Shown one piece after another: positions 49,600 to 62,701 of a DNA stretch of 64,000 bases. The translations under genes and the position numbers were made by a program. The notes beneath the pieces were generated by a model. The model was not told the origin of the DNA, ran no database searches, and saw only the letters and a list, made by a program, of their open reading frames with translations. The DNA lies in NCBI GenBank assembly GCA_003508835.1, contig PUFA01000081.1:1116001-1180000 (forward strand), given 5' to 3'. Numbering within the stretch: position 1 is the stretch's first letter; each line of letters starts with the position of its first letter. Source of the stretch: Eonycteris spelaea (taxonomy: Eukaryota; Chordata; Mammalia; Chiroptera; Pteropodidae).

Positions 49600-50640
49600 T
49601 AATGCTTAATAGACATATAGTCAAGGAAGAGACTAGAGAGCCCAGAAATAAACTGACACCTATATAGTCATTTTATCTATGACAAAGGAGCTAAGAATAT
49701 ACAATGGGATTAAGACAGTCTTCTCAAAAAATGGTATTGGGAAAACTGGACAGATACATACAAAAAATAAAACTAGACCACTTTCTTATACCATACACAA
49801 GAATAAACTGAAAATGTATTAAAGATTTAAATATAAGACCCTAAACCATAAAACTCCTAGAATGAAACATAGCAGTAAACTTTCTGATATTGTTCTGAGT
49901 AATATTTTTATGAATAGTCTCATCTGGCAAGAGAAACAAAAGAAAAAATAAATGGGGCTACATCAAACTAAAAAGTTTTTGTACTATAAAGGAAACCATC
50001 AACAATTAAAAAAGCGACCTACTAAATAGGTGATGATATTTGCCAATAATACAGCCAATAAAGGGTTAATATCCAAAATATATAAGGAACTCATACAACT
50101 TAACACCAAAAAGACAAACAATCCAATTAAAAAATGGGCAGTGGACCTGAATAGACATTTCTCCAAAGACTACACACAGATGGCCAATAGACATATGAAA
50201 AGATACTCAACATCACTAATCATCAGGAAATGCAAATCAAAATAACAATGAGATATCATGACACACCTGTCAGAATGACTATTATCAAAACATTAATAAA
50301 GAGCAAGTGTTGGTGAGGATGTGGATGCTTGTGGGATTTCAAATTGGTGTAGCCAATATGAAAAACTGAATGGAGGTTCCTCAAAAAAATTAAAAATAGA
50401 ACTACCATATGACCTAGCAGTCCCACTTTGGGTATTTAACTGAATAAATCCAAAACACTAATTAAAAAAGATATATGCATCCCTATGTTCATTGCAGCAT
50501 TATTTGCAATAGGCAAGATATGGAAGCAACGTAAGTATCTATCAATAGAAAATTGGCTAAAGAAGTGGTATGTGTGTGGGGTGTGTGTGTGTGTGTGTGT
50601 ATGTATATATGTGTGTGTATATATATATATAGATTTAAAG
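49600..50640 (+). repeat. Truncated L1 LINE (ORF2 3' end)
   Basis: Recognisable ORF2 3' text: gagcccagaaataaactgac, ctacatcaaactaaaaagtt, gttaatatccaaaatatata, atcatcaggaaatgcaaatc, ctaccatatgacctagcagt. A short frame at 50030-50245 is part of ORF2. The element ends in a (TG)n/(TA)n tract at 50575-50632 instead of a complete 3' UTR. Not functional. Confidence 0.9.
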
Positions 50641-51955
50641 AAATTAAAGCCTCTAATATATGTCTTTCTGTTGCTGATCAGATTAATTATTGCAAGCATC
50701 ACGTTTTACACTTGGACCTCAGAAAAGGCATCTGCTGACACAGAGATAACTACTGCACCAACACAGTCGCCATTAGACTAGGACACTAAACAGTTTTTTT
50801 TTTTATTATTATTCCTTAAAATAACCATATTGGTCTGTATCATATTACTATGGTGTGGAGTGGAGTTTTATTGGCTGAGTGCCTCTTGTAGTGTTTTCAT
50901 CAATTCTGGGTTCCCATGGTCTGGACAGTAAATTTTCAGGCTTATGTACCCATATATAGCAGGTGAAAATGAATCCCATCTTCCTCAACTCATTTATTCA
51001 GTCAATATTTTTGGCAAATTTACCACATCACTCTGTCCTTAGTACTTGGAATAAAGATAACTGGGACAAACTTGCCTTTAGAGAGTCTTAATTTATTTAA
51101 GAAATCAAAATGGAATATTTTTAGGAGAGATTTTAGATTTTGGTATGCTCAAAGTACATTTTAAAGCAAATGCAAATAATTTAGAATTTATGATTTATTA
51201 TTTTAAAAATCCAGAAATTTGGATTTTAACAAAAATTGAGATCAGGTTTTATATTTGTCAGAGGGAGAGTCTAGAAGGAGAATAATGAGGTCGGACAAAC
51301 ACTCCAAGGTAAAGAGGAAGGAAGTTCCCTGCAAGGTTAAAACTTCTAACTTGGCTCACTTTCTAGCCCCTGGGCACTTCTTTTCTTTCCCAGGTCATTT
51401 CCATTCTAGCAATGGTAGTATAGAATCAGTGCCTGTGACTATTGGTCACTAGGTACTTGTCTCTCCATTGAAAGTGAAGAATTAACACCATTATCTAGGT
51501 ATTTGTGGTACTCAAGTCAACAATAGCTAAGTAAGGACAAAACACGTTTCTAAAAGTTCAACTCGATTTATGGAATTCTTATTGAGGATCGAGTCACTAC
51601 TTCAGGTACTCCATTGGGTTACGCTGTGAGAGACAGAAGATGAAAAGAACAAAGTCTTTGACCTCTAGGACCTTCAAGATATTTGTTCAGCTTTTTAATT
51701 CACTTGCCCTGTGTAGACAGGGCTTTAAAAGTAACTGCTATTTTGCAGTCTCTGGGCAAGGAAAGGTATGCCGATTACAGGCCTGGTTATGATTAATTTA
51801 TAACAAGAGTGCCTGGTAAATGCAAGAGGTCAGGAAATATTTATTGAATAATGAATAAATGACTAGATATTCTGCCAACTTAAAGATAAAAATGGGTTAC
51901 CCCAAATCTTAGCATTTTTATACTTCTTCATATTCAGGTATTTTCTTTTGTTTTC
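50641..51955. other. Intronic DNA, no gene recognised
   Basis: T-run at 50791-50801; AT-rich text without a clear family. No coding signal. Confidence 0.4.
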
Positions 51956-51959
51956 TTAT

Positions 51960-52130
51960 TTTATCCCTAAGTCAATCCAGAGTAAGGAGAGAAAGGTAAT
52001 GATCCCAATCTTATTTTAGATTGACTTTCAGAGACCCAAAACCACACATTTAGCAAGTTAAAGAGTGAGTGACAAATCTATGTGGACCTTACAGTCCAAG
52101 GTTTGTGCTTCCAATAAACAACAGAAAAAT
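51960..52130 (-). repeat. MIR SINE relic
   Basis: Minus-strand MIR: gatcccaatcttattttaga, ccaaaaccacacatttagca. Confidence 0.55.
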
Positions 52131-54834
52131 GGATTAGGGGCCTGACACACGTAGAAGATTCCAGGGCTCTGGAGAGACTTGGTAGGTCAAAGAGAAAGTC
52201 CTACCACTTCTTCCTTTGCAGTGAGAAAGCAATTAAGAAAACTCAGCACATGGTGGCAGCTGGAGAGCTGGCAGCTTCCTCAAGAGAAGGACTGTAAGCA
52301 ATGTCATAGGCCAAGAAGATGGATGGGGCCCATTTGTGCCCTGAGGCTGACATAGAAATGGAATCCTGCCCGGTTTGACCGCCTTTTCTTCAAAGATGTC
52401 ATTGACAGATGAGTATCTAAATGTTTTTGTTTAAAAAAGAAAACAAGAAAAAAGAAAGAAGAAAAAACAAAAACAAAACAAAAAGAAACTCTTTCTACTC
52501 CAAACAGACACATGTAGCCAACGAACATGAGAATACGCGACCATTCCTGGGAGCTGTGTAGGCCTTTCAAAGTAGTCTGAGATAATTGATTGCAAAGTTG
52601 TACACCTTTCTTTTCAGATAAATTTTAATTTAACACAAGGATTTTATTGAAACCCCAAATTACTGCCAGTTGGTTGTGCCCCATCTGCTGCTGAAGGCAC
52701 ACTGGCGGGGCAAGCCTGCTCACATATTCCGTATTTATCTGCTAAAGCAAGGCTTCTTCCCCAATTAAAATGGGCTTTTTAAATTTTAGAGTAGTAAACA
52801 ATGTCTGCTTAATTTGAGGAAAACGTGCATAAGAAAGTTCCAGAACCTAATCACAGAGGGACATGATGAGTGAGTCAGATCAGTGAAACCTGGGGGACTT
52901 GCCCAAGAGGCCACTCTGCCTTTGGAGACAGAAGGATCTTCCAGAGGTTGCTTCCTTCACAGTGCTGCATCCGGGGCAGTCTTCAAGATCAAATCGAGCA
53001 AATCTATTTTATCTTATGTCTATCAAATACACTATAAAAGGAAGGTTAATAATCACCAGTTTTAAGGAGTAAGAACTAAATACAATTCCTCAGATAACCT
53101 TGCTTCTTTATCTTACTCTGTCATTATCTTCTGAAAAGGGGAACCAGCTGACACATACCAAGGAGCAGTAAACAGAAGGATGTCTCTTCCACCAACTCAA
53201 CGGGGGCCACATCAGCCTACTCAATAGCAGACCAGCAAACCACTTGGAAAATTCATGTTCTCCAGACTGAATGCAGAGTAGCCAGGCTAAGTCCATGTTT
53301 CACCCATACTCAGCCACAAAGACATTTATGAAATAGGAGGCATTGGAAATACTTGAACATAGTTTGTAAACTTGGATAGAAATGGCTTGGAAGGGCACAG
53401 TACTCTTAAAGTTAACATAGAGCATCCTTTGTGATGGCTGAATGATAAACCCAAGAAAAAGCTTTTAAAAAGACATTTCAGACAGACAGACAGACAGCTT
53501 TGATGAGCACATGTGGCACCAGCTCTAGAGAGATAACACACCTCCAGAACTAGTGGGCTGGATCAGCCTGGAGGTAAGCAAGTCTGACCTCCTTTAAGCA
53601 TAAATAAATCTTGCTGAGTTAAATAATGATCCTGTCTCCTACTTTCCTCAAGGAACATGAGACTCTAAGTGACAAAATATGAAGACAGCAGCCATGAATT
53701 CTCAGAGACCTTATCTCCTGGTTGATTAGTTACAGGCTGCCTAGTTCAAGATGAGCTTCGGGTCAGATACAGATGACTGTTTTCTGACCATACCCAATAA
53801 CCCAGAAAAACCAAGGCAGCTGTCCCCATATCTTTCAAACCCTACTAATACAATTAAAATGTATAGGCTAAGTCAGAAATAAAGTGGGGAAGAAAACCCA
53901 GTGCTTCCTAGCCAAAGAACAGCCACTTCAAATATCTCTACCCTAATTGCCTTCCTTCCCACAAATATTTGAGAAGACACAGAAGTTGATGTTCAAAGTC
54001 ACCCTCCAGTACAACTTATTGAGGGAGGTTGCTCCAAATGAAATGACTCCCATTGGTAAATCTAGCCAATATCAGGGTGCTGCTTGGAAGTTCTCACCCA
54101 TCCATCAACTAGTGGATTCGGCAATTTTTTTTTATCAGACATAGATGATGTGCCAGACATGCTTTTAGGCTCCGTTTTTCTCAGCAGCTGTCTTCCACAT
54201 GGAGGGCTTATGGCAGCTTATGGCCCTTTAGGCCAAACACCACCAGGAAAAGCCCTAGCCAGACAGAGGCATTATACTGACACTCCTTAGAGTGAGAGAG
54301 ATGGGAAAAGCCAGAAACAGAATTTCTTTGACAATTTAAGATTCTCCATCTTAAAAAGTTTTGGCTTTCTCCTTGTCCCAAACTGGCACCTGCAGATACA
54401 TTTAACTCTAATTCTTCAGGGGGACTAAGGGTGATGAAAATCTCAGGCTCTCAGCTAGTATTAGCCTAAAGCAAGCCCATAATTTCCTTGTATGCCCACT
54501 GTTAACCTAATGATGCGGCAGTGGGAGATCTAGAGCTTACTCTAAATGAGCATGCTACCCACTGCTGAGAAACTCTCCTCTGCACAGACCAACAATGTCT
54601 TACTCATTCAGAGTGTGAAAATAAAAGTGCCGGGAGAAATTTCTGTTTTCACATCAAATGCAACCAGTTGTCAGAGCCTTGGACTGGTAGAGATGACAGC
54701 ACGCTGAAGATGGAGTAACTTAAAATTTTTTCCCCTTTCAAAAACCAACATTTTGGTACATAGAAGTAATTCACTGGCCAGATAAGTGGATGCCATGCTT
54801 ACTTTATATTCATGGATTGAAATTCACTGTTTAC
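52131..54834. other. CACNA2D3 intron just downstream of the 54835-54915 exon
   Basis: No gene or clear repeat. 52600-52860 is non-repetitive with retained CG and could be a conserved element. A short (CAGA)n lies at 53478-53497. The donor gtaaac of the intron is at its high-coordinate end. Confidence 0.4.
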
Positions 54835-54915
54835 CTGCCACCACAGGAGATTTCCGTTCATCCAGGAGCTGGATGGAAGTACTTGCTGTCACCACATTGC
54901 TTTTGTTGACTGTTC
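54835..54915 (-). CDS. CACNA2D3: CACNA2D3 internal coding exon (downstream)
   Basis: On the minus strand the exon reads TVNKSNVVTASTSIQLL, then DERKSPVVA, the continuation of alpha2delta-3 after the FSTG ending of the previous exon. The acceptor has a good pyrimidine tract (ttttggtttttcttcttatag) and the donor is cag|gtaaac. It is 81 nt, phase 1 at both ends, so it is skippable in frame. The NKS triplet is a potential N-glycosylation sequon, fitting an extracellular domain. I recall Pro rather than Thr after the shared Gly in the human protein, so the first residue may be a species difference. The next exon expected in the protein (beginning around VGIQMKLEFF in human, from memory) was looked for on the minus strand below this point and not found, implying an intron of at least 54.8 kb that houses LRTM1. 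Confidence 0.95.
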
Positions 54916-57579
54916 CTATAAGAAGAAAAACCAAAAATGGAGATAATGTCAGTGCAGATGCTAAGAGGGTTGTCATATTGGCTCACAGTCACCACTTCTG
55001 CAGATGGTGCTGGGCTCACCTCCCAGAAGACAGAGCTGGCTGACTCTGTCAGGCCACAGATGCTGGATTGGCCAGTCCGTTTCAGGTGAAAGGACGTGTA
55101 TCGAGTTAGAACCGCCTCCACTGAGAAGTATTCAGCCTCTTCTCATCAAAATTATTGACCACCATGGAAGGACTCCATCTTTTTTCTAATTTGTGGTTAC
55201 TAATTTCAGTGCTTACTTGCATTGATAATCACATTTATTATTGCCTGTCTAAATATAGTCATAGAGAGCTGCATGCGATAGTTTCAAAATTATTTTATGA
55301 TGAGTTGAGAACTCTAGCTTGATTTGTTGGTGAAAACTTTACTGACTTATAAAATTCTAATTTCAAGTCCAGTTTTGCTTCTAAACAGGGATAGAGCTGG
55401 AATGCAATACTTACTCCAAATTCTTATTAATGTGCTAACAATATGGCATTAATATTAAGAGATTTTCAATGGTTCCAACACTCATGAATTAGAAGATGCT
55501 GAGAGCAAATTCTTAATGACTGTAGTTAATGATTGTTAGTCCAGTGCCTACCTTATAAAAGGTGTTCAATGAATGTGAGTTAAATGGAATCACTTGAATT
55601 GAGAAGCAGGGAGAAGGCAGACCTGAATTTGAATACGCTTATGACCAAACCAATTAAAAATTTTCTCCTGGCCCAAGTCTAAACAGTAATGAAAACCAGC
55701 TTTTTTTTCCCAGCATGTATAGGTAGTCAACACACAGTAGAAAAAAATGAGAGAGGTGCACCGCTACAGTTGTACTTGGTGATTTTTAACATTTTTTCCC
55801 TGAAATCTAAAGGGGCCATGAAATCTCTTAAGATATTATGTCATCCATAACTTTACTATGAAAAAGGTAATTATATGATTTCACTGAAAGTTCAATGAAA
55901 ACCCCACTTGCCAAAAACCAATTATACAACAGCCTTAATTAATCAGAATTTGTTTTTTCGAGACATAATTCTTTGTAGTAAAAATGGTGAATTACAGAGC
56001 AAATTGACATAAACATCAAACACATATGTGCATGCACTCACACAGACACAGACACAGACACACACACACACACACACCACACACACACACACACACACAC
56101 TTTTGGGGGATGCTTGAATCTCCCAGAGCTCCATCTCCCTGTTCAGTTTTGGGCAAAAGCCACCCTGTCACAGAAGGATAACTTAATGACTCTAGTCCAG
56201 ATCTAGCAAACTGGGCTCTAATTTTTTTTTTCTTTAGAGGACTATGAAAAAGAAAGTATCATGGGATTGCATGCTAAAAGAAGACATTATTACTGTTAAG
56301 TCCGAAGCACAATGAGAAAGTCCATTGTCTTAGTTGATTTTTTCAGCAATAAAGTGTGATACAGATAACAACAACAATAACAACAAAAAGAGCTCTAGTC
56401 ATTGGGATATTTATGTTTGATAACACACATGTGTAGGGATGTGGGTCACATAGGTCTGTCAGTGAAGGGGAAGAGACTCAAGAATCCCAGTCCTAAAAGG
56501 AACCTGATTGATAATATTGTTGAAAATCCTAGGTAGCAAGGGAATTTCTACAACAACATCCACCTTTTCTTGGTATCTTCATTAATGAGGAAGCCTCTTC
56601 TTAGTGAGTCCATTTGACTAATTATTAAACAACTCTTATCAACATTCTTCTGCAGATTTCGAAAGCACTATTTCCGAAGATGTTTCATTCATGGAAACGA
56701 GCAAATGCAAGACTCTGGGAAGGGCTTTGACATTAGGCACCAGAGAGCCTCCATTAGAGCTTACTTAGGGATGCTTGTAGGAGGCTAATACAAAAGGCCC
56801 TGATATAAAACATTATAGAATGAAATGTCCAGAGAATTCCAGGTTAACAGAACTAGGTCTTATTCATCTCTGAAGTTTCTCCAACAAACAGGTACAGAGC
56901 CATACACAGAATGAACACCAAAATATTGGGTGCTTGAGACAAGGAAAACCCAAAGACAATCACAAAGCATTTCTAGCTTGGTTTGCTTCTAAAACTAGTT
57001 GAAATAAGAGAGCATGTAGTTCTTTTTTGGAGGGAGGTGACCTTATTTATTTTTTATATTGTAAATCTAAAGACAAAGAATCATTGGCTACATGCCTCCC
57101 ATTGGTCCTTGCAGCCTTCTGTCAAGAGGGGACGAGGCTCTACAAACTCAGTCCTTAACACCTGCATGTTGATTTAAATCAGTTCAGTTCTGATGGGAAA
57201 TTGTGGGCCTTCAAAGTGATGGGATTTGCTGAAGGTTCTGGTAAATGTTATACCTGTCTGAACTTTCCCTAAGAAGGGCCATGACAACATTAAAAAAATC
57301 TGAGAAATTTCTATTCAAATTTCACATGGTACAAAATAAGAGTCCTGCTTTCTAAAATGCCCTTTGCACAATCTGGTTTAGCAAAACTTTCGTTTTATTT
57401 TGGGCTGTTACACTTATGGAATAGGTCACTAGTTCAGCACTGGACCAATATTCAGCATTGGCTCTCAAAGCTAAATTTGGCTCCCTTTAGCATTCAGGCA
57501 ACTACCCTGCACTCTGCACTCTGCACTCAGGCCAGGAGGACCAGACAGACAGAGCCCCGCCTCCAACAAGGATGCCCAC
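54916..57579 (-). other. CACNA2D3 intron between exons
   Basis: 2.66 kb from donor gtgggc (57579) to acceptor ttatag (54916). It holds a (CA)n microsatellite at 56037-56100 and no other recognised element. Confidence 0.9.
56037..56100. repeat. (CA)n microsatellite
   Basis: Alternating ca with a few cagaca interruptions; inside a CACNA2D3 intron, probably polymorphic. Confidence 0.95.
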
Positions 57580-57701
57580 CTGTGCTGAAGGGGATCGAGT
57601 AGACGAAGCTCCCTGGAATTTGCTCAGCGGCTCTTCGGTACCAGAGAGGGAAATGGTCCGCATTAAAAATGTTCTCCTTGTCTCCAGCTTTCAGGAAGTC
57701 C
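57580..57701 (-). CDS. CACNA2D3: CACNA2D3 internal coding exon (middle)
   Basis: The minus-strand translation is DFLKAGDKENIFNADHFPLW, then YRRAAEQIPGSFVYSIPFST, matching alpha2delta-3 as I remember it across the full exon. The acceptor is ...ccatttcaag and the donor is gtgggc just below 57580. The first base (g) completes the Gln codon started in the 62606-62701 exon, and the last base starts a Gly codon completed by the 54835-54915 exon. The exon is 122 nt (phase 2 in, phase 1 out), so skipping it alone would shift the frame. It encodes part of the extracellular alpha2 region. An open frame in the same strand extends past both splice sites, but the residues outside the exon have no family resemblance. 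The upstream intron is about 4.9 kb and the downstream intron about 2.7 kb. Confidence 0.97.
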
Positions 57702-58099
57702 CTTGAAATGGAAAGGAATAAGAAGAACATGGTACTACTCAGCAAGGAAAAGCCGGATACAGGTGCATCACAACAGCCTTTGCTGTATAAAAACAGTGTT
57801 GTCCTTTAGAGCCCCGAGCTGCCTTTTTCAGAGAGGATGTGTGTGACATTGTGCAGGCCAGATTACTCAGAAATATCCTGCAGAGCCCCAGAATTCAGAC
57901 TCCCAGTGGGTGAAATGATTTTTCCTAGTATTTCTGGGAATTAATTATCTTAGTGTCTAAAGCAAGCATAAAAAGCCTCCAGAAATTATATCAGACCAAA
58001 GGGAGTCAGAAAGCTTTGCCTTTCTGAACACATACACTTGGAATGATCAACTTTTGAAGGAGATCTCACTCTTCTTAGAAAAAGTATAAGGGAGGTAAA

Positions 58100-58560
58100 G
58101 TGGGCCCATGTGGGGATCTTTGCTCCCTTTTTCCCTCCCCTCCTTATTCTCCTGGGTCTTCTCTGTAAATCTCTCAGTCTCTTGCCTCCTTACCTACTGC
58201 CCAGAGTGGTTTTCTCCATCCAGAAGGCTGCGCACACTCCTCTCCCTACTCCTTCCTGTCAAAATCATGTTCTTTTCAAGGTGTGCCTCAAATACCACCT
58301 ACCAAATGAATCCACAGAGACACACACAAGTTCTTTCCCCAAGCTGGGGCCCCCCAGCCTTGGTCACTCTCACGCAGCCTTCTTTTCCTTGTCCTTATCT
58401 GCACAATTGTCATGCCTCCAACCCAAGCCTCCCAATATCTTTGAGGAAAGGAGTTTTTGTTCACAAAGGAGTTTTTGCATCCTTCCACAGAACCTTGAAC
58501 ATACTGAATTCCCAGTGAGTGCTTGCTGGCTTGACTTACCTCGAAAGAATCATGTTTAGT
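58100..58560 (+). repeat. L2 LINE fragment
   Basis: Reads ttcaaggtgtgcctcaaata, ccacctaccaaatgaatcca, gaaaggagtttttgttcaca, an L2 3' region in degraded form. It explains the two overlapping 130-150 codon frames here. Confidence 0.6.
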
Positions 58561-59029
58561 CCCCAGCATCTGAGCGCTTTGTCTTGACTGATATGGTACA
58601 ACTTAGGGAAGAAAATGACTATCTGATTAGTCCACATTCTGCAGAGATCTTTTAGGAAGGGAAACTAATCAGAGGGCAATGTATATATAAGAAAAAGGCC
58701 ACTAGCTGAACCAAACATGGCACTGTTTTTAATCCAGCAGTGTGTAGCATGGAGTTAGATCATATAGACCATGAAGAGAAATACTCAGGTATTCTATATT
58801 GTTCCACCACGGTCAAATTTACATGCTAAACTATAACTAGTTGGTTATTATAAACTACTTGAACTTGGCATCCAGTTCAGGAAAGTATTCTGTAGTTTTC
58901 GGATATGGCCAACCAGTGATCCCTTGATACCTTCCAAATATGCAAGGCTCACCCCTCTGAGAGGCAGCCCATGCTATCACAGGCCAAAGTTCTTAGACGG
59001 CACTGAAATATGGCCATCTGTAACTTGCA

Positions 59030-59135
59030 CTGGCATGTCCTAATCCCTCTCTAAGGGCAGATACCTAATTTTTCTTGACATTCCCATGGCCTAGCACTCA
59101 TTAGGCACTCAATGTATGCTTAATGATCACAGAAG
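59030..59135 (+). repeat. L2 LINE 3' end
   Basis: Reads taagggcagatacctaattt, ggcctagcactcattaggca, ctcaatgtatgctta. Confidence 0.7.
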
Positions 59136-60219
59136 AAATCAGATCTCATATCCATATAAGAGCTCCTCAAGTATTAAAAACAATTTGTTATGTCTTCTCT
59201 CAGTAATATTTCTCAGTTCTTTCAAATTCTTTGTCGGTATGGCCACCATCCTGGGTAAAGGCTCCATTCTGTTAATGACCATATGAAATTTTGTGCTAGT
59301 GCACCTGGGTGTAGTAGACCAAAAAGGGTCTGACCTTGCTGCCTGTACTTGTTTACTGGTTCTCACCAAGAGGAAGACACTTTAGAAATCGTAATTTTAT
59401 CTTTTTTATGTTGGCAAAAGCACTCTGTTCTCAATCAGAAAACCAGCTTTGGAGCCATGAACAAGGCTGAGGGGAGGCAGACATCCCTGTGCTATTTGGG
59501 ATGTGGGACATCGGGAGTGCCAGGACTGATGGCACAGACCAGCTCCTCCTGGCATTGCTGTATTCAGCAATCATGTTTTCTGGTCTTAAAATTATGAGGT
59601 TTCACAAATATTGAAATGTGCGCTTTCTCATTTTTTTTAAGGCATGAGATTCTTCATAAACCTGACTTGGCAGGTGTGTGAAGGAGATTCTGATGCCCAG
59701 CCCTAGGTGAAATGAACAGCTGCCTTCTACACTAGGCCATGGGCACAGATATGATATTTTCACTCTTGTCCCTTTTGTCACTTGTCAGAGGTAAATAACC
59801 ATATGCCCTTCTCACGCAGCAGTTACTAGTTCAATACGTGTCCCTTTTTCAGTTACTCTAGGTGAGATAATAGCTTGGTTAGAAGGTTTGAGAGGGTCCA
59901 CACTTAGACTGATGGAGACATTCATGTTTTGGGGATGGCAGGAGATAGGTCTGGGACACTGTACATCTGCATGGCTAGTGCTTGCTGCCTAGAACCAGAC
60001 CATCTGGGGCAGTAAGCAGAAGCCCACAGCACTTAATCTCCATTAGCTTTAGTATTAACGTGAGAGGGTCTGGTTTCTAGGAAACCTTAGGGGTCCTTGA
60101 CAACTACCAAGTAGTGATTCAAAAAAAAGAAAGGAGAGACCTGGTTCTACAGAATCTCTGAAAATGTTCTTCAGGAAAACAGATCCTTTCAGGTAAGAAA
60201 AAGCTCTCTTCTGTATAAT

Positions 60220-60450
60220 AGGGGCTGTTGTGTGTGAGACAGGTCTAGGTTTTAAGCAGAGCTGAATGACCTCAGGTGAGTTACTTGTATCAACTGCGAG
60301 TCTCTGAGCCCCATTTAATCATCTATACAGATAATAATAATACTATACTTCCCAGGATACTATCAGAAATTGTATAGCACCATATGTGAAGGGGCTACGT
60401 GAACTGAAAATGGCTCGAATAAATATATGGGATTCTTAAAACCCAGGAGT
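60220..60450 (+). repeat. MIR SINE
   Basis: Plus-strand MIR: gaatgacctcaggtgagtta, gtctctgagccccatttaat, catctatacagat, with an extended 3' half. Confidence 0.75.
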
Positions 60451-61094
60451 TTCTTTCACTCTCTGTGATTCAAATGGAAGCTGTGAAATGCTCATCACTT
60501 AAACTTAGAGTTGTGGGGAGAGGGAGAACAGTAACCATACCACGGAGGCTGACATCATTGAGTGCTATGTGTGTGCTACATGTGATCTAAGAGGCCAAAC
60601 TGTGGGTTCAGGATATATTAATACTGGGGATGATGACAGGTTACAGAGGCCATGAACTATAACTGAAATACTTCCAAGAGCAGGTGGTGGGACTAGGAGA
60701 TGGAATCTCAGTATGGGAAGCTGATGATAGTACAAGTTACCTCTGCGGTAGAATCTTGTATTATCTAGTACTCCCTCCAACAGTTCGAACTCTTCCTTGT
60801 ATGACTTCTTAAAAAAAAAAAAAAAACTAACTAAAAGAAATTCTAAAACCTCTCTAGCCCAAGCTAATAGAATATATTCAATGAGTTGAGTCTCAGTGAA
60901 TACTATTTGATTAGAGGAGGTGGGCAGGTCAAATACCCTAAGAAAATAGAACTCAAGATGCCTCTATATGAATCAATAATATATGTTTCTTGAAGACAAA
61001 TCATTCGTCCATCCAGATATCTATGAGTACTCACTCCAAGTCACTGTAATATCACAGAGAACTCATAGTTGAAGGTATTCCTCGCTTTCCTCAG

Positions 61095-61200
61095 CAGTTT
61101 TATATCTATAGCTTTTTTGATCCTCACAATGAGTCAGAGATAATTACCCCAATTTTTCAGATGCACAGAGTGAAGGCAATGAATGAGGTAAGTTAGGTGA
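61095..61200 (-). repeat. MIR SINE fragment
   Basis: Minus-strand MIR: tgatcctcacaatgagtcag, accccaatttttcagatgca. Confidence 0.65.
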
Positions 61201-62605
61201 CATCTAGCAGCCTGGGTGTGGTCTTGTCTTTTTTCCACTGTCATGACATATCAGACAAGCAAGATGCCACATTTCGTGGTGGGTGTTTTTCTTATTTGTT
61301 TGTTTTAATCTCAAAACAAACAAAGCACTCCTCTTTGAGCATCAGAAAATCTCTGTGTCTCCCTTTGCCTCTCTGGCTCCAAAAGGGAGAGGACAATGTA
61401 TGTTTCTGTTCCTTCCTAGGAACTTGTCTGCTGGAAAAATAATTGTTCAAGAGTAAAGGCCAAAAGAGGGCTTAAAAAAATCAAGTCACAACTGTAGTCA
61501 GTTTCCTAAAAGACAAATATGAGATGCTGAGAAAGAGTCTTCAAATAGGAATTAAAAGCAAGTCCGCAAAACAGCTAAAAATCTATTGACCTGCCATAAC
61601 CAGACTTGCTTTTATGAGATCATATTGTGGGTCAGCACTTCATCTAACAGGGGCAAGAGCACCACAGAACTGGGCTTGATGGAAAGGAGCATCTCCTCCT
61701 GGTTTGGGCCCTTCAAACTGGCAGCTGCCCAGGAGCTTGGTTATTCACTGCCAGGTACTCCAAAGGTCAAGTGTGTGAGGTCTCTGGCGATCTTTGAACC
61801 CTGCTCCCCAAACACTCACATACTTAGCAAACTTTCTGAATCTCTGAATCCATTTGTCTCTTGCTTCAGAGAAAAGAAATTGAAAAAACTTCTTAATGGC
61901 CTCAGAAAAGACTTCCCAGACTCACACCAGCTCTGGACAAACAACGATTTGAAGAATTAGGGCACCTATGGCTCTCTGAAGACACAGGACTGAGCATTGG
62001 ATTAAAGGGCATCTGGGTACTGGACTCAGTAACACCCTGCCCACTGTCTATCTGGGTCTCGTTGGGAGCACAGGAAACATTGTCAGACCCGAATAACACT
62101 AGACTTCTCACTCCTGGGTATGGGGCTCTGCAGGCCTTCAGGGTCAGTGCAGAGGCACAGAGGTTCGTCAAAACATGCACAAACAAATAAACACTGGACT
62201 GGAAACACTGATTCTTGGACAGGCAGGAATTCCTCAGCAGAGCTATGGAACAGCTGAACCCCCTGAAGCTGTTTGTCAGGAGGCGATTTGTCTCCCCTCT
62301 GGCTGCCCCCCAGCAGCTGTGCCATCTCCAGAGTTCTGAGACAATTTACTAGGATGGGAGAGGATGACAGAACAATGGGCAGAAGCCAGTAAGACTGAAG
62401 AACAAAGGGCTATGGAAAGGCCAATGGGCAGGTGAACACATACGCTTGGGCCCCCCATGGTAGAAGAGAGAAGAAAACGTCAACAGGCCTGGGGTGGCCT
62501 GAATTTTGTTTCTATCAGTGATGGGATCAGGAAATGAAATAAGCTTCTCTTTGAACTTCCCAAGTCAGGATTTCACTGGTCCCACAATGAACCCCTTCTA
62601 CTTAC

Positions 62606-62701
62606 TGATTGGTGAGCTGCTCAGCCCCAACAAATAGGTTGATTCTCGAGAGCCCTGTGCGAGTGCCCAGGAAGGCAACCTCCACACCCTTGTCAGAATT
62701 C
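62606..62701 (-). CDS. CACNA2D3: CACNA2D3 internal coding exon (upstream of the three in this window)
   Basis: CACNA2D3 encodes alpha2delta-3, an extracellular, membrane-anchored auxiliary subunit of voltage-gated calcium channels that promotes channel trafficking and presynaptic function. Read on the minus strand, the exon encodes NSDKGVEVAFLGTRTG followed by LSRINLFVGAEQLTN, which I recognise as alpha2delta-3 C-terminal to the VWA and Cache regions. The acceptor is ...ctgtttcag before 62701 and the donor is gtaagt at 62605 downward. Its first base completes a codon and its last two bases (CA) begin the Gln codon finished by the next exon. At 96 nt with phase 2 at both ends, it could be skipped without shifting the frame. 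The frame is open and no disabling change is seen. The preceding exon was not found in the remaining 1.3 kb and probably lies beyond 64000. Confidence 0.95.

Larger units (their letters stand above)
57702..62605 (-). other. CACNA2D3 intron between exons
   Basis: 4.9 kb from donor gtaagt (62605) to acceptor tttcaag (57702). Contains L2 and MIR relics listed separately. The 124-codon plus-strand frame at 61586-61960 has no family resemblance. Confidence 0.9.

Noticed and set aside
58108..58559. Two overlapping plus-strand frames of 136 and 149 codons
   Set aside because: Located in an L2 relic in C/T-rich DNA, in two frames at once.
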